The notes beneath the pieces were generated by a model. That model made no database searches. It was not told the DNA's origin and saw nothing but the letters and a program-made list of their open reading frames with translations. A stretch of DNA of 64,000 bases from Streptomyces sp. NBC_00536 (GTDB taxonomy: Bacteria > Actinomycetota > Actinomycetes > Streptomycetales > Streptomycetaceae). The DNA lies in NCBI RefSeq assembly GCF_036346295.1, contig NZ_CP107819.1, forward strand, positions 2,170,001-2,234,000, written 5' to 3'. Numbering within the stretch: the first letter of the stretch is position 1; each line of letters opens with the position of its first letter. Made by a program: the position numbers and the translations under genes. Shown here piece after piece: positions 17,295-26,460 of the stretch.

Positions 17295-17676
17295 TGACCG
17301 GAGCGAATCCAGCCCCGCCGGCGTTTGAGGCGCCCCCGGAGGGACGGCCGCGGACGCGGCACGCACACCCACCCCGCCGGAACCATCCGGTCTGACCGGA
17401 GCGAATCCAGCCTCGCCGGCGATTGAGGCGCCCCCGGAGGGCAGAGCCGCCCGGCGATTGAGGCGCACCCGTTGCCCGGGGCTGGTGTCGCCTCCGGCGG
17501 GCCCTCAAACGCCGGGCAGGCTGGGATGGCCCGGGGCACCCCCAGCCCCGCCGGCGTTTGAGGCGCCCCCGGAGGGACGGCCGCGGACGCGGCACGCACA
17601 CCCACCCCGCCGGAACGATCCGGTCTGGCCGGAGCGAATCCAGCCCCGCCGGCGTTTGAGGCGCCCCCGGAGGGAG
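17295..17676. repeat. Cluster of GCCGGCGTTTGAGGCGCC-type interspersed repeats
   Basis: Most of the 680-base gap between two convergent genes is repeat. The core CAGCCCCGCCGGCGTTTGA followed by GGCGCCCCCGGAGGG occurs at about 17310, 17409, 17543 and 17641. A reversed variant lies near 17490-17515 and a degenerate copy near 17447. A unit of roughly 110-130 bases, including GCCGCGGACGCGGCACGCAC and CCGGAACCATCCGGTCTG, is duplicated (17328-17443 and 17560-17675) with only a few differences. No coding potential is seen. Confidence 0.85.
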
Positions 17677-17681
17677 GGGGG

Positions 17682-18902
17682 TCAGGCGAAGGTGAGTTCC
17701 GCGCGGCGGACCAAGGGCGCGGAGGTGCCGACTATGGCGCCCGCCATGCTCAGCGCGCCGCCCGCGAGGAAGACGGGGGCGATGCCCCAGAGCTGGACGG
17801 CCACGCCGAAGGCGGGGTAGGCCAGGGGGGCCAGGCCGACGGCGGTGAAGGCCATCACCGAGCTGACCCGCCCCAGGTACGAGGGATCCGTGGCGGTCTG
17901 GATCAGGGCGACGGCCAGGCCTCCGCAGATCCCGCACACCAGCCCCCCGGCCACCGCCAGCCCGACGGCGACCGGCAGGGTCGGGGCCAGGGCCAGGGCC
18001 CCTATCGCGGCCGAGCCGACGATCAGGGTGAGGTTCTGGACCGCCCCCGCCCGCGGCACGCGGGGGACCAGGGTCAGGAGGAGGGCACTGGAGGCCGCCC
18101 CCGCCCCGAAGGCCCCGACGACCCAGCCGATCCCCGACGGCCCCCAGCCCCGCTCCTCGGCCAGCAGCAGCAGCCCGACGGTGAGCGGGGCGGACGTACC
18201 GAGCTGGCTGAGCGTGCCGGAGAGGATCAGCGGGCCGATCAGGCCGTGGTGGCGGATGTAGGCCAGCCCGGAGCGCAGCTGCTGCCAGGGGGATTCCCCG
18301 GCCACGCGCACGGCCACGGCACCGCCCGCCCCGGAACCCTTCGGCAGCGGGCCCAGGCGGACCGCCAGCAGCAGGATCAGGGAGAGCCCGAAGAGCCCCG
18401 CGGCCACCGCGAAGGCGGCGGCGGGCCCGCCCAGGCCCATGGCCAGCCCGGCCACCGGCGGCCCCGCGGTGTTGCCCACGCGTTCGACGAGGCTGCGCAG
18501 CCCCTGGACCCGGACCAGCTGCCCGGGCCCGGCGATCCGCGGCGGCAGCGCCCCCACGGCCGGCATGAACAGCGCGTCGACGGCGCCGAACAGCAGGGCG
18601 ACGGCGACGAGCACCCACAGCCCGGGCGAGGTGAGGGCGACCACCGCAGCCAGGGCGAGGATCACCGCGCAGCGCACGGCGTCGGAGGAGATGACGACGA
18701 GGCGGGGTCCGAAGCGGTCGGCGACCACTCCCCCGCCGAGCATGAGCAGGGCGCGCGGCACCGCCCCGGCCGCCATGACCAGGCCGACCTGCGCGGGCCC
18801 GGCGGTCTGCGCCGCCGCCCAGCCGAGGGCGAGGAAGTAGATCCCGTCCCCGACGAGCGAGGCGGCGTAGGCGGCGAGCCAGCGCCAGACGTTCCGGTTC
18901 AG
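17682..18902 (-). CDS. MFS transporter with no ATG/GTG/TTG before its first helix
   Basis: The protein is a major-facilitator efflux-type carrier of about 406 residues. From ATG 18776 it would begin inside the first hairpin (MAAGAVPRALLML). Upstream and in frame there is clear MFS sequence: NRNVWRWLAAYAASLVGDG then YFLALGWAAAQ. The only stop before it is the TAG of hisF itself at 18924-18926. No ATG, GTG or TTG occurs between; the best candidate is CTG 18902 behind a GGGGGGA stretch. The A-motif GGGVVADRFGPRL and about 12 helices are present. Substrate unknown. A conservative annotation would start at 18776. Confidence 0.8.
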   Translation of the reverse strand: MNRNVWRWLAAYAASLVGDGIYFLALGWAAAQTAGPAQVGLVMAAGAVPRALLMLGGGVVADRFGPRLVVISSDAVRCAVILALAAVVALTSPGLWVLVAVALLFGAVDALFMPAVGALPPRIAGPGQLVRVQGLRSLVERVGNTAGPPVAGLAMGLGGPAAAFAVAAGLFGLSLILLLAVRLGPLPKGSGAGGAVAVRVAGESPWQQLRSGLAYIRHHGLIGPLILSGTLSQLGTSAPLTVGLLLLAEERGWGPSGIGWVVGAFGAGAASSALLLTLVPRVPRAGAVQNLTLIVGSAAIGALALAPTLPVAVGLAVAGGLVCGICGGLAVALIQTATDPSYLGRVSSVMAFTAVGLAPLAYPAFGVAVQLWGIAPVFLAGGALSMAGAIVGTSAPLVRRAELTFA

Positions 18903-18923
18903 TCGGTCCCCCCAGACCCGCCC

Positions 18924-19679
18924 CTAGCGGACCGGGTGACCGGCCTCCCGCAGGGCGTCCTTGACCTGGCCGATGCGCAGGTCCCCGAAGTGGAACACCG
19001 AGGCCGCGAGCACCGCGTCGGCGCCCGCCGCGACCGCCGGGGCGAAGTCGGACAGCTTGCCCGCGCCGCCGGAGGCGATCACGGGAACGCTGACGTGTTT
19101 CCGTACCGCCGCGATCATCTCGGTGTCGTACCCGTCCTTGGTACCGTCGGCGTCCATCGAGTTCAACAGGATTTCCCCGGCGCCGAGTTCGGCGGCCCGG
19201 TGGGCCCATTCGACGGCGTCGATGCCGGTGCCGCGGCGGCCGCCGTGGGTGGTGACCTCGAAGGTGCCGGCCTCGGTGCGCCGCGCGTCGACGGACAGGA
19301 CGAGGACCTGGCGGCCGAAGCGTTCGGCGATCTCCTGGATGAGTTCGGGGCGGGCGATGGCGGCGGTGTTGACGCCGACCTTGTCCGCGCCCGCGCGCAG
19401 CAGCTTGTCCACGTCGTCCGCGGTGCGCACGCCGCCGCCGACGGTGAGCGGGATGAAGACCTGTTCGGCGGTGCGGCGCACCACGTCGTAGGTGGTCTCG
19501 CGGTTGCCGGAGGAGGCGGTGATGTCGAGGAAGGTCAGCTCGTCGGCGCCTTCGGCGTCGTAGAGCTTGGCCATCTCGACGGGGTCGCCCGCGTCGCGCA
19601 GGTTCTGGAAGTTGACGCCCTTGACGACCCGGCCGTTGTCCACGTCCAGGCAGGGGATCACCCGTACGGCCAGGGTCAT
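18924..19679 (-). CDS. hisF: Imidazole glycerol phosphate synthase subunit HisF
   Basis: The 251-residue cyclase barrel works with HisH to make IGP and AICAR. The catalytic Asp residues are in [19 protein letters not shown] and VLSVDARR. Phosphate loops are [13 protein letters not shown] and [13 protein letters not shown], followed by [13 protein letters not shown]. It overlaps ridA as ATGA. It is the last his gene of the hisD-C-B-orf-H-A-ridA-F operon; an MFS frame follows directly after its stop. Confidence 0.97.
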   Translation of the reverse strand: MTLAVRVIPCLDVDNGRVVKGVNFQNLRDAGDPVEMAKLYDAEGADELTFLDITASSGNRETTYDVVRRTAEQVFIPLTVGGGVRTADDVDKLLRAGADKVGVNTAAIARPELIQEIAERFGRQVLVLSVDARRTEAGTFEVTTHGGRRGTGIDAVEWAHRAAELGAGEILLNSMDADGTKDGYDTEMIAAVRKHVSVPVIASGGAGKLSDFAPAVAAGADAVLAASVFHFGDLRIGQVKDALREAGHPVR

Positions 19680-20071
19680 GCGGTCTCTCCTCGGTAGGCC
19701 TCGACCTCGACCTCGACGACCAGGCTGGGGTCGATGAAGCCGGACACGATGATCATGGAGGCGGCGGGGCGGACGGAGTCGAACAGCTCCTTGTGGGCGC
19801 GGCCCACCTCGTCCACGTCCCGGGCGTGCGTGATGTACATCCGGGTGCGGACGACGTGCTCGGGGCCCAGGCCCGCCTGGGCGAGGGCGTCGAAGGCGAC
19901 CTTGAAGGAGTTCATGGTCTGGTCGTACGGGCCGCCCGCGGCGATCTGGCCGCCCACCACGGAGGTGCAGCCGGAGACGAGGACCAGGCCGTTGGGCAGG
20001 GCGACGGCGCGGGAGTAGCCGACGGCTTCCTCCCAGGGGCCGCCCGAGGAGATCTTGCGCACGTCGCTCAC
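19676..20071 (-). CDS. RidA/YjgF family protein lacking the usual active-site Arg
   Basis: The 131-residue Rid-fold protein starts at GTG 20071, overlapping the priA stop; the frame is open upstream only as a shadow. [33 protein letters not shown] and [21 protein letters not shown] align with the family. The conserved P-A-R-S segment, whose Arg binds the imine carboxylate, reads P-A-A-S here ([10 protein letters not shown]). Canonical RidA hydrolyses reactive enamines and imines; without this Arg the activity may differ. Its place between priA and hisF suggests a link to histidine biosynthesis, but the function is unproven. Confidence 0.88.
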   Translation of the reverse strand: MSDVRKISSGGPWEEAVGYSRAVALPNGLVLVSGCTSVVGGQIAAGGPYDQTMNSFKVAFDALAQAGLGPEHVVRTRMYITHARDVDEVGRAHKELFDSVRPAASMIIVSGFIDPSLVVEVEVEAYRGETA

Positions 20072-20799
20072 AGGGCCACCGCCTTCAGCGCCTCTTCGAG
20101 GGTGAAGGCCTTCGCGTACAGGGCCTTGCCGACGATCGCGCCCTCGACGCCCAGCGGGACCAGCGCGGCCAGCGCCCGCAGGTCCTCCAGCGAGGAGATG
20201 CCGCCGGAGGCGACGACCGGCTGGTCGGTCGCGGCGCAGACGTTCTTCAGCAGCTCCAGGTTGGGGCCGGTCAGGGTGCCGTCCTTGCCGATGTCGGTGA
20301 CGACGTAGCGGGCGCAGCCCTCGGAATCCAGGCGCGCGAGGGCCTCGTAGAGGTCCCCGCCCTCGCTGGTCCAGCCACGGCCCTTGAGGGTCGTCCCGCG
20401 GACGTCGAGGCCGACCGCGATCTTGTCGCCGTGCTCGGCGATGACCTTGGCCACCCAGTCGGGGGTTTCCAGGGCGGCGGTGCCGAGGTTGACCCGGGTG
20501 CAGCCGGTGGCGAGGGCCGCGGCGAGCGTGGCGTCGTCGCGGATGCCGCCGGAGAGCTCGACCTTGATGTCCATGACGCCGGTGATCTCGGCGACCAGGG
20601 CGCGGTTGTCGCCGGTGCCGAAGGCGGCGTCGAGGTCGACCAGGTGCAGCCATTCGGCGCCGGAGGCCTGCCAGGCAAGGGCGGCCTGGAGCGGGGAACC
20701 GTAGGAGGTCTCACTGCCGGATTCGCCGTGCACCAGGCGGACCGCCTGGCCGTCGCGGACGTCGACGGCGGGCAGCAGTTCCAGCGTGCTGACGGTCAT
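20068..20799 (-). CDS. priA: Bifunctional phosphoribosyl isomerase A (HisA/TrpF)
   Basis: The 243-residue barrel starts at ATG 20799 (ATGA overlap with hisH). Catalytic Asp residues are in [19 protein letters not shown] and [29 protein letters not shown] and [11 protein letters not shown] are phosphate loops. In Streptomyces this enzyme isomerises both ProFAR (histidine) and phosphoribosyl anthranilate (tryptophan). No trpF is present beside the trp genes here, consistent with that dual role. Assignment as PriA rather than HisA alone rests on family knowledge. Confidence 0.94.
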   Translation of the reverse strand: MTVSTLELLPAVDVRDGQAVRLVHGESGSETSYGSPLQAALAWQASGAEWLHLVDLDAAFGTGDNRALVAEITGVMDIKVELSGGIRDDATLAAALATGCTRVNLGTAALETPDWVAKVIAEHGDKIAVGLDVRGTTLKGRGWTSEGGDLYEALARLDSEGCARYVVTDIGKDGTLTGPNLELLKNVCAATDQPVVASGGISSLEDLRALAALVPLGVEGAIVGKALYAKAFTLEEALKAVAL

Positions 20800-21440
20800 C
20801 AGAGGGTCTCGATCCAGTTGGTGAGGAGCTGGGCACCGGCGTCGCCGGACTTCTCGGGGTGGAACTGGGTGGCCCACAGGGCGCCGTTCTCCACCGCCGC
20901 GACGAACCGCTCGCCGTGCGTGGCCCAGGTGACCTTGGGGGCGCGGATCAGCGGGTTGGTGACTTCCAGGGTCCAGTCGTGGGCCGCGTAGGAGTGCACG
21001 AAGTAGAACCGGGCGTCCTCGTCCAGGCCCTTGAAGGCCTGGCTGTCGGCCGGGGCGTCGACGGTGTTCCAGCCCATGTGGGGGACGACCGGGGCCTTGA
21101 GCGGGCCGACCGTGCCGGGCCATTCGTCGAGGCCTTCGGTTTCCACGCCGTGCTCGATGCCGCGTTCGAAGAGGATCTGCATGCCGACGCAGATGCCCAT
21201 GACCGGGCGGCCGCCGGAGAGCCTGCGGCCGATGATCCAGTCGCCGCGGACTCCCTTGAGGCCGCGCATGCAGGCATCGAAGGCGCCGACGCCGGGGACC
21301 AGCAGCCCGTCGGCGTCCATGGCCTTGTCATAGTCGCGGGTGATCTCGACCTCGGCGCCGACGCGGGCGAGGGCGCGCTCGGCGGAGCGGACGTTGCCGA
21401 AGCCGTAGTCGAAGACGACGACCTTCTTGGTGGGGGTCAT
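20799..21440 (-). CDS. hisH: Imidazole glycerol phosphate synthase glutaminase subunit
   Basis: The 213-residue class I glutamine amidotransferase supplies ammonia to HisF. The triad is visible as Cys in [15 protein letters not shown], with His and Glu in [26 protein letters not shown] and [14 protein letters not shown] are typical. The start codon overlaps the stop of the 54-residue membrane protein by one base, and the 3' end overlaps priA as ATGA. Confidence 0.97.
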   Translation of the reverse strand: MTPTKKVVVFDYGFGNVRSAERALARVGAEVEITRDYDKAMDADGLLVPGVGAFDACMRGLKGVRGDWIIGRRLSGGRPVMGICVGMQILFERGIEHGVETEGLDEWPGTVGPLKAPVVPHMGWNTVDAPADSQAFKGLDEDARFYFVHSYAAHDWTLEVTNPLIRAPKVTWATHGERFVAAVENGALWATQFHPEKSGDAGAQLLTNWIETL

Positions 21441-21604
21441 TACCAGATTCCTTGGATCCGCAGGACTCCGGCCGCGAGGGACAGCGCGGAGGCGAGGGCG
21501 AGCAGGATGACGACCGACAGGGGCATCTTCTGCTTCTGGAAGGAGTAGACGCCGCCGGCCAGGAAGAGGCCGAGGACGATCAGGATGGTGTTGAGGCCGT
21601 TCAC
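21440..21604 (-). CDS. 54-residue membrane protein in the his operon
   Basis: GTG 21604 starts 2 bases after the hisB stop; the longer open frame to 21703 lies within hisB and is not supported. The product has two hydrophobic helices ([18 protein letters not shown] and [19 protein letters not shown]) joined by KQKMP. It overlaps hisH by one base, so it is embedded in the coupled his operon. A small ORF is known at this place in other Streptomyces. Its function is unknown; a membrane-anchoring or regulatory role would be speculation. Confidence 0.75.
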   Translation of the reverse strand: MNGLNTILIVLGLFLAGGVYSFQKQKMPLSVVILLALASALSLAAGVLRIQGIW

Positions 21605-21606
21605 GG

Positions 21607-22200
21607 TTAGAGGGCGCCCTTCGTGGAGGGAAGGATGCCCGCGGCGCGCGGGTCGAATTCGGCGGCGTAGCGCAGGGCGCGGGCGAGCGCCTTGAACTGG
21701 CACTCCACGATGTGGTGGGCGTTGCGCCCGTACGGGACGTGGATGTGCAGGGCGATCTGGGCCTGGGCGACGAACGACTCGAAGATGTGCCGGGTCATGG
21801 TCGTGTCGTACGACCCGATCATCGGCGCCATGTTCTCGGGCTCGGTGTGCACCAGGTAGGGGCGGCCCGACAGGTCGACGGTGACCTGGGCGAGGGACTC
21901 GTCCAGGGGGACCGTGCAGTTGCCGAAGCGGTAGATGCCGACCTTGTCGCCGAGGGCCTGCTTGAAGGCGGCGCCCAGCGCCAGCGCGCTGTCCTCGATG
22001 GTGTGGTGGCTGTCGATGTGCAGGTCGCCCTCGGTCTTGACGGTGAGGTCGAAGAGTCCGTGGCGGCCGAGCTGGTCGAGCATGTGGTCGTAGAAGCCCA
22101 CACCCGTCGAGACGTCGACCTTGCCCGTGCCGTCGAGGTTTATCTCGACGACGACGGAGGTCTCCTTCGTGGTCCGTTCGACCCGTCCGATGCGGCTCAT
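21607..22200 (-). CDS. hisB: Imidazoleglycerol-phosphate dehydratase
   Basis: The 197-residue monofunctional HisB dehydrates IGP; no phosphatase domain is fused. The two Mn-binding histidine clusters are visible: [28 protein letters not shown], and [23 protein letters not shown] 22200 overlaps the hisC stop as ATGA. Confidence 0.97.
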   Translation of the reverse strand: MSRIGRVERTTKETSVVVEINLDGTGKVDVSTGVGFYDHMLDQLGRHGLFDLTVKTEGDLHIDSHHTIEDSALALGAAFKQALGDKVGIYRFGNCTVPLDESLAQVTVDLSGRPYLVHTEPENMAPMIGSYDTTMTRHIFESFVAQAQIALHIHVPYGRNAHHIVECQFKALARALRYAAEFDPRAAGILPSTKGAL

Positions 22201-23312
22201 GCCTGCTGCTCCTTCTTCAGTGCGCGAACCGCTTCCAGGAACGCGTCGTTCTCGGCCGGGGTGCCCGCGGTGACCCGCAGCCATCCGGGTACTCCGTTGT
22301 CCCTGACCAGGACACCCTGGTCGAGGATCTGCTGCCATGCGGTGTGGGAGTCCGCGAACGTCCCGAACTGCACGAAGTTCGCGTCGGACGCGGTGACCTC
22401 GTAGCCGATGGCGAGCAGTTCGGTGACCAGCCGGTCGCGTTCGGCCTTGAGCTGTTCGACGTAGCCGAGCAGGGTGTCGGTGTGTTCCAGGGCGGCCAGC
22501 GCGGTCGCCTGGGTGACGGCGGACAGGTGGTACGGCAGGCGCACCAGCTGTACGGCGTCCACGACGGCGGGGTGTGCGGCGAGGTAGCCCAGGCGCAGTC
22601 CGGCGGCGCCGAAGGCCTTGGACATGGTCCGGGAGACCACGAGGTTCGGGCGGCCTTCGAGCAGCGGCAGGAGCGAGTCCCGGTGGCTGAACTCGACGTA
22701 CGCCTCGTCCACGATCACCAGGGACGGGCGGGCTTCCTGCGCGGCCTCGTAGAGCGCGAGGACCGTCTCGGCCCCGACGGCGGTGCCGGTGGGGTTGTTG
22801 GGCGAGGTGATGAAGACGACGTGCGGGGCGTGCTCCGCGATCGCCCGGACGGCCGCGTCCACCTCGATGGTGAAATCGTCGCGGCGCGGCCCGGAGATCC
22901 AGTCGGTGCCGGTGCCGCGGGCGATCAGGGCGTGCATCGAGTAGGAGGGCTCGAAGCCGATCGCGGTGCGGCCGGGGCCGCCGAAGGCCTGGAGCAGCTG
23001 CTGGAGGATCTCGTTGGAGCCGTTGGCGGCCCATACGTTCTCCCGCGCGACCGGGTGCTTGCCCGTGCGGGTGAGGTAGGCGGCCAGCTCGGTGCGCAGC
23101 TCGACCGCGTCCCGGTCGGGGTAGCGGTTGAGGGTGCGGGCGGCGTCGGCGACGCGCTCGGCGATCCGGGCGACGAGTTCCTCGGGCAGGCCGTAGGGGT
23201 TCTCGTTGGTGTTGAGCTGGACGGGTACGTCGAGCTGCGGGGCGCCGTAGGGGGTCTTGCCGCGGAGCTCGTCGCGGATGGGGAGGTCGTCGATTCCGAT
23301 GTCGGCGCTCAC
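22197..23312 (-). CDS. hisC: Histidinol-phosphate aminotransferase
   Basis: The 371-residue class I/II PLP aminotransferase starts at GTG 23312 (GTGA overlap with hisD); ATG 23330 is an in-frame alternative. [41 protein letters not shown] and [15 protein letters not shown] are present. The PLP lysine is in [17 protein letters not shown]. It converts imidazole-acetol phosphate to histidinol phosphate. It is the second gene of the his operon. Confidence 0.96.
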   Translation of the reverse strand: MSADIGIDDLPIRDELRGKTPYGAPQLDVPVQLNTNENPYGLPEELVARIAERVADAARTLNRYPDRDAVELRTELAAYLTRTGKHPVARENVWAANGSNEILQQLLQAFGGPGRTAIGFEPSYSMHALIARGTGTDWISGPRRDDFTIEVDAAVRAIAEHAPHVVFITSPNNPTGTAVGAETVLALYEAAQEARPSLVIVDEAYVEFSHRDSLLPLLEGRPNLVVSRTMSKAFGAAGLRLGYLAAHPAVVDAVQLVRLPYHLSAVTQATALAALEHTDTLLGYVEQLKAERDRLVTELLAIGYEVTASDANFVQFGTFADSHTAWQQILDQGVLVRDNGVPGWLRVTAGTPAENDAFLEAVRALKKEQQA

Positions 23313-24631
23313 TGCTGGGGTACCTTCCATCCGAACCTCGCCTTGAGGGCCGCGCCGTGCGCGGGGAGGTCCTCGGCCTCGGCGAGGGTGACCACGTGGT
23401 GGGTGACCTCGGCGAGGGCGTCGCGGGTGTAGTCGACGATGTGGATGCCGCGCAGGAAGGACTGCACGGACAGGCCCGAGGAGTGGCAGGCGCAGCCGCC
23501 GGTGGGCAGCACGTGGTTGGAGCCCGCGCAGTAGTCGCCGAGGGAGACCGGGGACCAGGGGCCGACGAAGATGGCGCCCGCGTTGCGGACCCGGGCGGCC
23601 CAGGCGGCCGCGTCGGCGGTCTGGATCTCCAGGTGTTCGGCGCCGTACGCGTCGACCACCTTGAGGCCGTCCTCCAGGCTGTCGACCAGGACGATCGCGG
23701 ACTGGCGGCCCGCGAGGGCGGGCCTGATCCGGTCCTCGATGTGCTTGGAGGCCGCGACCTGCGGCTCCAGCTCGGCTTCCACGGCGGCCGCCAGCTCGGC
23801 GGAGTCCGTGACGAGGACGGCCGCGGCCAGCGGGTCGTGCTCGGCCTGGCTGATCAGGTCGGCGGCGACGTGCACGGGGTCGGCCGTGGAGTCCGCGAGG
23901 ACCGCGATCTCGGTGGGGCCGGCCTCGGTGTCGATGCCGATCTTGCCGGTGAAGTAGCGCTTGGCGGCGGCGACCCAGATGTTGCCGGGGCCGGTCACCA
24001 TGTTCGCCGGGGCGCACTCCTCCGTGCCGTACGCGAACATCGCGACGGCCTGGGCGCCGCCGGCCGCGTACACCTCGTCGATGCCGAGGAGCGCGCAGGC
24101 GGCCAGGATCGTGGGGTGCGGCAGACCGCCGAAGTCGGCCTGCGGCGGGGACGCGAGCGCGATCGACTCGACGCCCGCCTCCTGTGCCGGGACCACGTTC
24201 ATGATCACGGAGGACGGGTACACCGAGCGGCCGCCGGGCGCGTAGAGACCCACGCGCTCGACCGGGACCCACTTCTCGGTGACGGTGCCGCCGGGGACCA
24301 CCTGGGTGGTGTGCTCGGTGCGGCGCTGCTGCGCGTGCACGATCCGGGCGCGCCGGATCGACTCCTCCAGGGCCGCGCGGACGGCCGGATCCAGCTCTTC
24401 CAGGGCGGCCTTGAGGGCCTCCCCGGGAACCCTGATCCGCTCCAGCGTCACCCCGTCGAACTTCTGCGCGTACTCGATCAGCGCCGCCGTGCCGCGATGA
24501 TGGACGTCCTCGCAGATGGGCCGCACCTTGTCCAGGGCGGCCGCTACGTCGAACTCGGCACGGGGCAGCAGATCGCGCAGGGCGCCACCCTCGGGGAGGG
24601 AGTCGCCGCGCAGGTCGATACGAGAGATCAC
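23309..24631 (-). CDS. hisD: Histidinol dehydrogenase
   Basis: The 440-residue Zn enzyme oxidises histidinol to histidine in two NAD-dependent steps. [63 protein letters not shown] and [18 protein letters not shown] carry the Zn and catalytic His residues. It begins at GTG 24631 with a weak GCAAGG ribosome site and opens the his operon. An inverted repeat at 24671-24689 lies between it and the divergent gene. Confidence 0.96.
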   Translation of the reverse strand: MISRIDLRGDSLPEGGALRDLLPRAEFDVAAALDKVRPICEDVHHRGTAALIEYAQKFDGVTLERIRVPGEALKAALEELDPAVRAALEESIRRARIVHAQQRRTEHTTQVVPGGTVTEKWVPVERVGLYAPGGRSVYPSSVIMNVVPAQEAGVESIALASPPQADFGGLPHPTILAACALLGIDEVYAAGGAQAVAMFAYGTEECAPANMVTGPGNIWVAAAKRYFTGKIGIDTEAGPTEIAVLADSTADPVHVAADLISQAEHDPLAAAVLVTDSAELAAAVEAELEPQVAASKHIEDRIRPALAGRQSAIVLVDSLEDGLKVVDAYGAEHLEIQTADAAAWAARVRNAGAIFVGPWSPVSLGDYCAGSNHVLPTGGCACHSSGLSVQSFLRGIHIVDYTRDALAEVTHHVVTLAEAEDLPAHGAALKARFGWKVPQQ

Positions 24632-24670
24632 CTTGCAATTCTCTCAGACACGTTCTCGCCACCGTTCGTC

Positions 24671-24689
24671 CGTATCACTGGCTGATACG
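24671..24689. promoter_or_regulatory. Inverted repeat between hisD and the divergent gene (operator candidate)
   Basis: CGTATCACTGGCTGATACG is a 7-bp perfect inverted repeat with a 5-base spacer, 40 bases upstream of hisD and 78 bases upstream of ATG 24767. Its position suits a repressor controlling one or both directions. A TAGCGT at 24715-24720 may be a -10 for the plus-strand gene. Confidence 0.5.
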
Positions 24690-24766
24690 AGCCCCGGCTG
24701 TCACCCCCGTCCCCTAGCGTTCTGGTGCGGGTGATGACGGGGGAACGAAGGGGAAGGGGGGTTGTC

Positions 24767-26365
24767 ATGGCCGAGCCACGTCCCGGCGAGGAGCCGGAGG
24801 ACCTGACGGGGCCCGAACGCCGGATGTGGAGCGCTTTCCGCACCGGCAACGTGTGCGACCTGAGCACGCGGACCGCCGACGAGGACGATCCGCACGGCGA
24901 CCACACCTGGGGGCCCGCGCGCAGCGTCCGGGCGCGGGTGGTGGCACTGCTGCTGCTCCACGGGCCGCCGCCGGTGCCGGGCCGGGTGTCCTCGCTGAAA
25001 CTGCGGGGCGCGCGGATCACCGGGCGGCTCGACCTGTCCGGCGGCACGGTGGACCCGTACGTCGAGCTCCAGTCCTGCCGCTTCGACAGCGAGGTCCAGC
25101 TGTCCGAGACCCGGCTGGGCACCCTGCGCGTGGTCAACTGCGCGGTGCCCCGGCTCGACGCGGCCCGCCTGCACACCGCCGGTGACCTGCACCTGCTGCG
25201 CTGCCGGGTGGCCCGCGGGATCCGGCTGACCGACGCGCAGATCGGCACCGACCTGCTGATCAGCGAGCTGGTCGTGCAGCGGGACAACCGGGGGCGGGCG
25301 ATCGCCGCCGACGGCATGTCGGTGGCCCAGGACTTCCAGGCCGACCTCCTGGAGACCTACGGGGAGGTCAGCCTGCGCGGGGCCAAGATCGGGGTGTCGA
25401 TGAGCCTGCGCGGGGCCCGGCTCAGCAACCCGTACGGGCGGCTCGCGCTGAACGCACCCACCCTCACCGTCGAGCGCACCCTCTACCTGACCTCGATCGC
25501 CCTGACGACCGGGAGCGGCGACCCCGGCGCGACGCCGCCCTACGGCTGGGGGCAGACCCCCACCCGCGGCGGCCGCGCCCGGCGCTTCGAGTGCCGGGGC
25601 GGGCTGCGGCTGGACGACGGGCGCTTCGGGGACGCGGTGGACTTCTTCGGCGCGCGCTTCCACCTCACGGAGGACCAGGAGATATCGCTGCGCCGGATCC
25701 AGACCCCCGAGCTGCGCTTCGTGGGCGAGCAGCCGGAGCGCGGGCGGGTGGTGGTGTCCGGGGCGAAGGTGGTCAAGCTGGTCGACCAGTCCACCAGCTG
25801 GCCCGCGGCGCCGGGCGCGGTGTCGATGGAGGGGTTCGTCTACGAGAACCTCGCGCCCCGCGGCCACTTCCCGCTCGCCCGCCGCCTGGCGTGGGCGGAG
25901 GCGTCCTGCGCCGAGTACTCCCCGGAGCCGTACGAGCGCCTCGCGGCCGTCCTGCGGGCCAGCGGGGAGGACGCGGACGCGCGGGAGGTGCTGCTCGCGA
26001 AGATGCGCAGGCGCCGGGCGACGCTGCCGCCGGCGGCGAAGGCGTGGGGGCACCTGCAGGACTGGACGATGGCCTACGGGTACCGGCCGGGGCGGGCCGC
26101 GCTGTGGATGGCGGTGCTGTGGGCGGCGGGAACGGTGCTGTTCTCGCTGCACGATCCGCAGCCGATCAAGGCGGACGAGCACCCGCAGTGGAGCGCCGCG
26201 CTGTACGCCCTGGACCTGCTGCTGCCGGTGATCGACCTCGGCCAGCAGGGGCAGTGGCTGCTCAAGGGCGGCTGGCAGTGGGGAGCGTCCGCGCTGGTAC
26301 TGCTGGGGTGGGTACTGGCGACCACGGTGGCGACGGGGGCGTCCCGGCTGCTGCGGCGGGGCTAG
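24767..26365 (+). CDS. Beta-helix-like protein with C-terminal membrane helices, function unknown
   Basis: The 532-residue protein starts at ATG 24767 behind a GGGGAAGGGGGG ribosome site. Residues 70-350 show repeated short strands of the bactofilin/pentapeptide-like type (LRGARITGRLDLSGGTVDP, CRFDSEVQLSETRLGTLRV, LRGAKIGVSMSLRGARL), implying a right-handed beta-helix. A basic helical segment follows (AKMRRRRATLPPAAKAWG), then two C-terminal membrane helices (RAALWMAVLWAAGTVLF and WGASALVLLGWVLATTVA). Similar Streptomyces proteins are sometimes labelled oxidoreductase, but no cofactor motif is visible, so I do not support that label. Confidence 0.8.
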   Translation: MAEPRPGEEPEDLTGPERRMWSAFRTGNVCDLSTRTADEDDPHGDHTWGPARSVRARVVALLLLHGPPPVPGRVSSLKLRGARITGRLDLSGGTVDPYVELQSCRFDSEVQLSETRLGTLRVVNCAVPRLDAARLHTAGDLHLLRCRVARGIRLTDAQIGTDLLISELVVQRDNRGRAIAADGMSVAQDFQADLLETYGEVSLRGAKIGVSMSLRGARLSNPYGRLALNAPTLTVERTLYLTSIALTTGSGDPGATPPYGWGQTPTRGGRARRFECRGGLRLDDGRFGDAVDFFGARFHLTEDQEISLRRIQTPELRFVGEQPERGRVVVSGAKVVKLVDQSTSWPAAPGAVSMEGFVYENLAPRGHFPLARRLAWAEASCAEYSPEPYERLAAVLRASGEDADAREVLLAKMRRRRATLPPAAKAWGHLQDWTMAYGYRPGRAALWMAVLWAAGTVLFSLHDPQPIKADEHPQWSAALYALDLLLPVIDLGQQGQWLLKGGWQWGASALVLLGWVLATTVATGASRLLRRG

Positions 26366-26422
26366 GTCGTCTCTTCCGGATCCCGCCTGGCGGATTCCGG
26401 TGCTACGCGGTGGGCGGACAGG

Positions 26423-26460
26423 GTGACGGGGGTGGCCGCCCGGCCACTACCCTGAGCCTC
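26423..26460 (+). promoter_or_regulatory. Promoter of the Lon-N-domain gene (leaderless type)
   Basis: GTGACG (26423-26428) and TACCCT (26448-26453) form a plausible -35/-10 pair with a 19-base spacer. Seven bases after the -10 comes GTG 26461, with no SD. This supports GTG 26461 over upstream in-frame codons. Confidence 0.6.

Noticed and set aside
17295..17676. CRISPR-like array
   Set aside because: Repeats are unevenly spaced, occur in both orientations and at four loci, spacers are themselves duplicated, and no cas gene is present.
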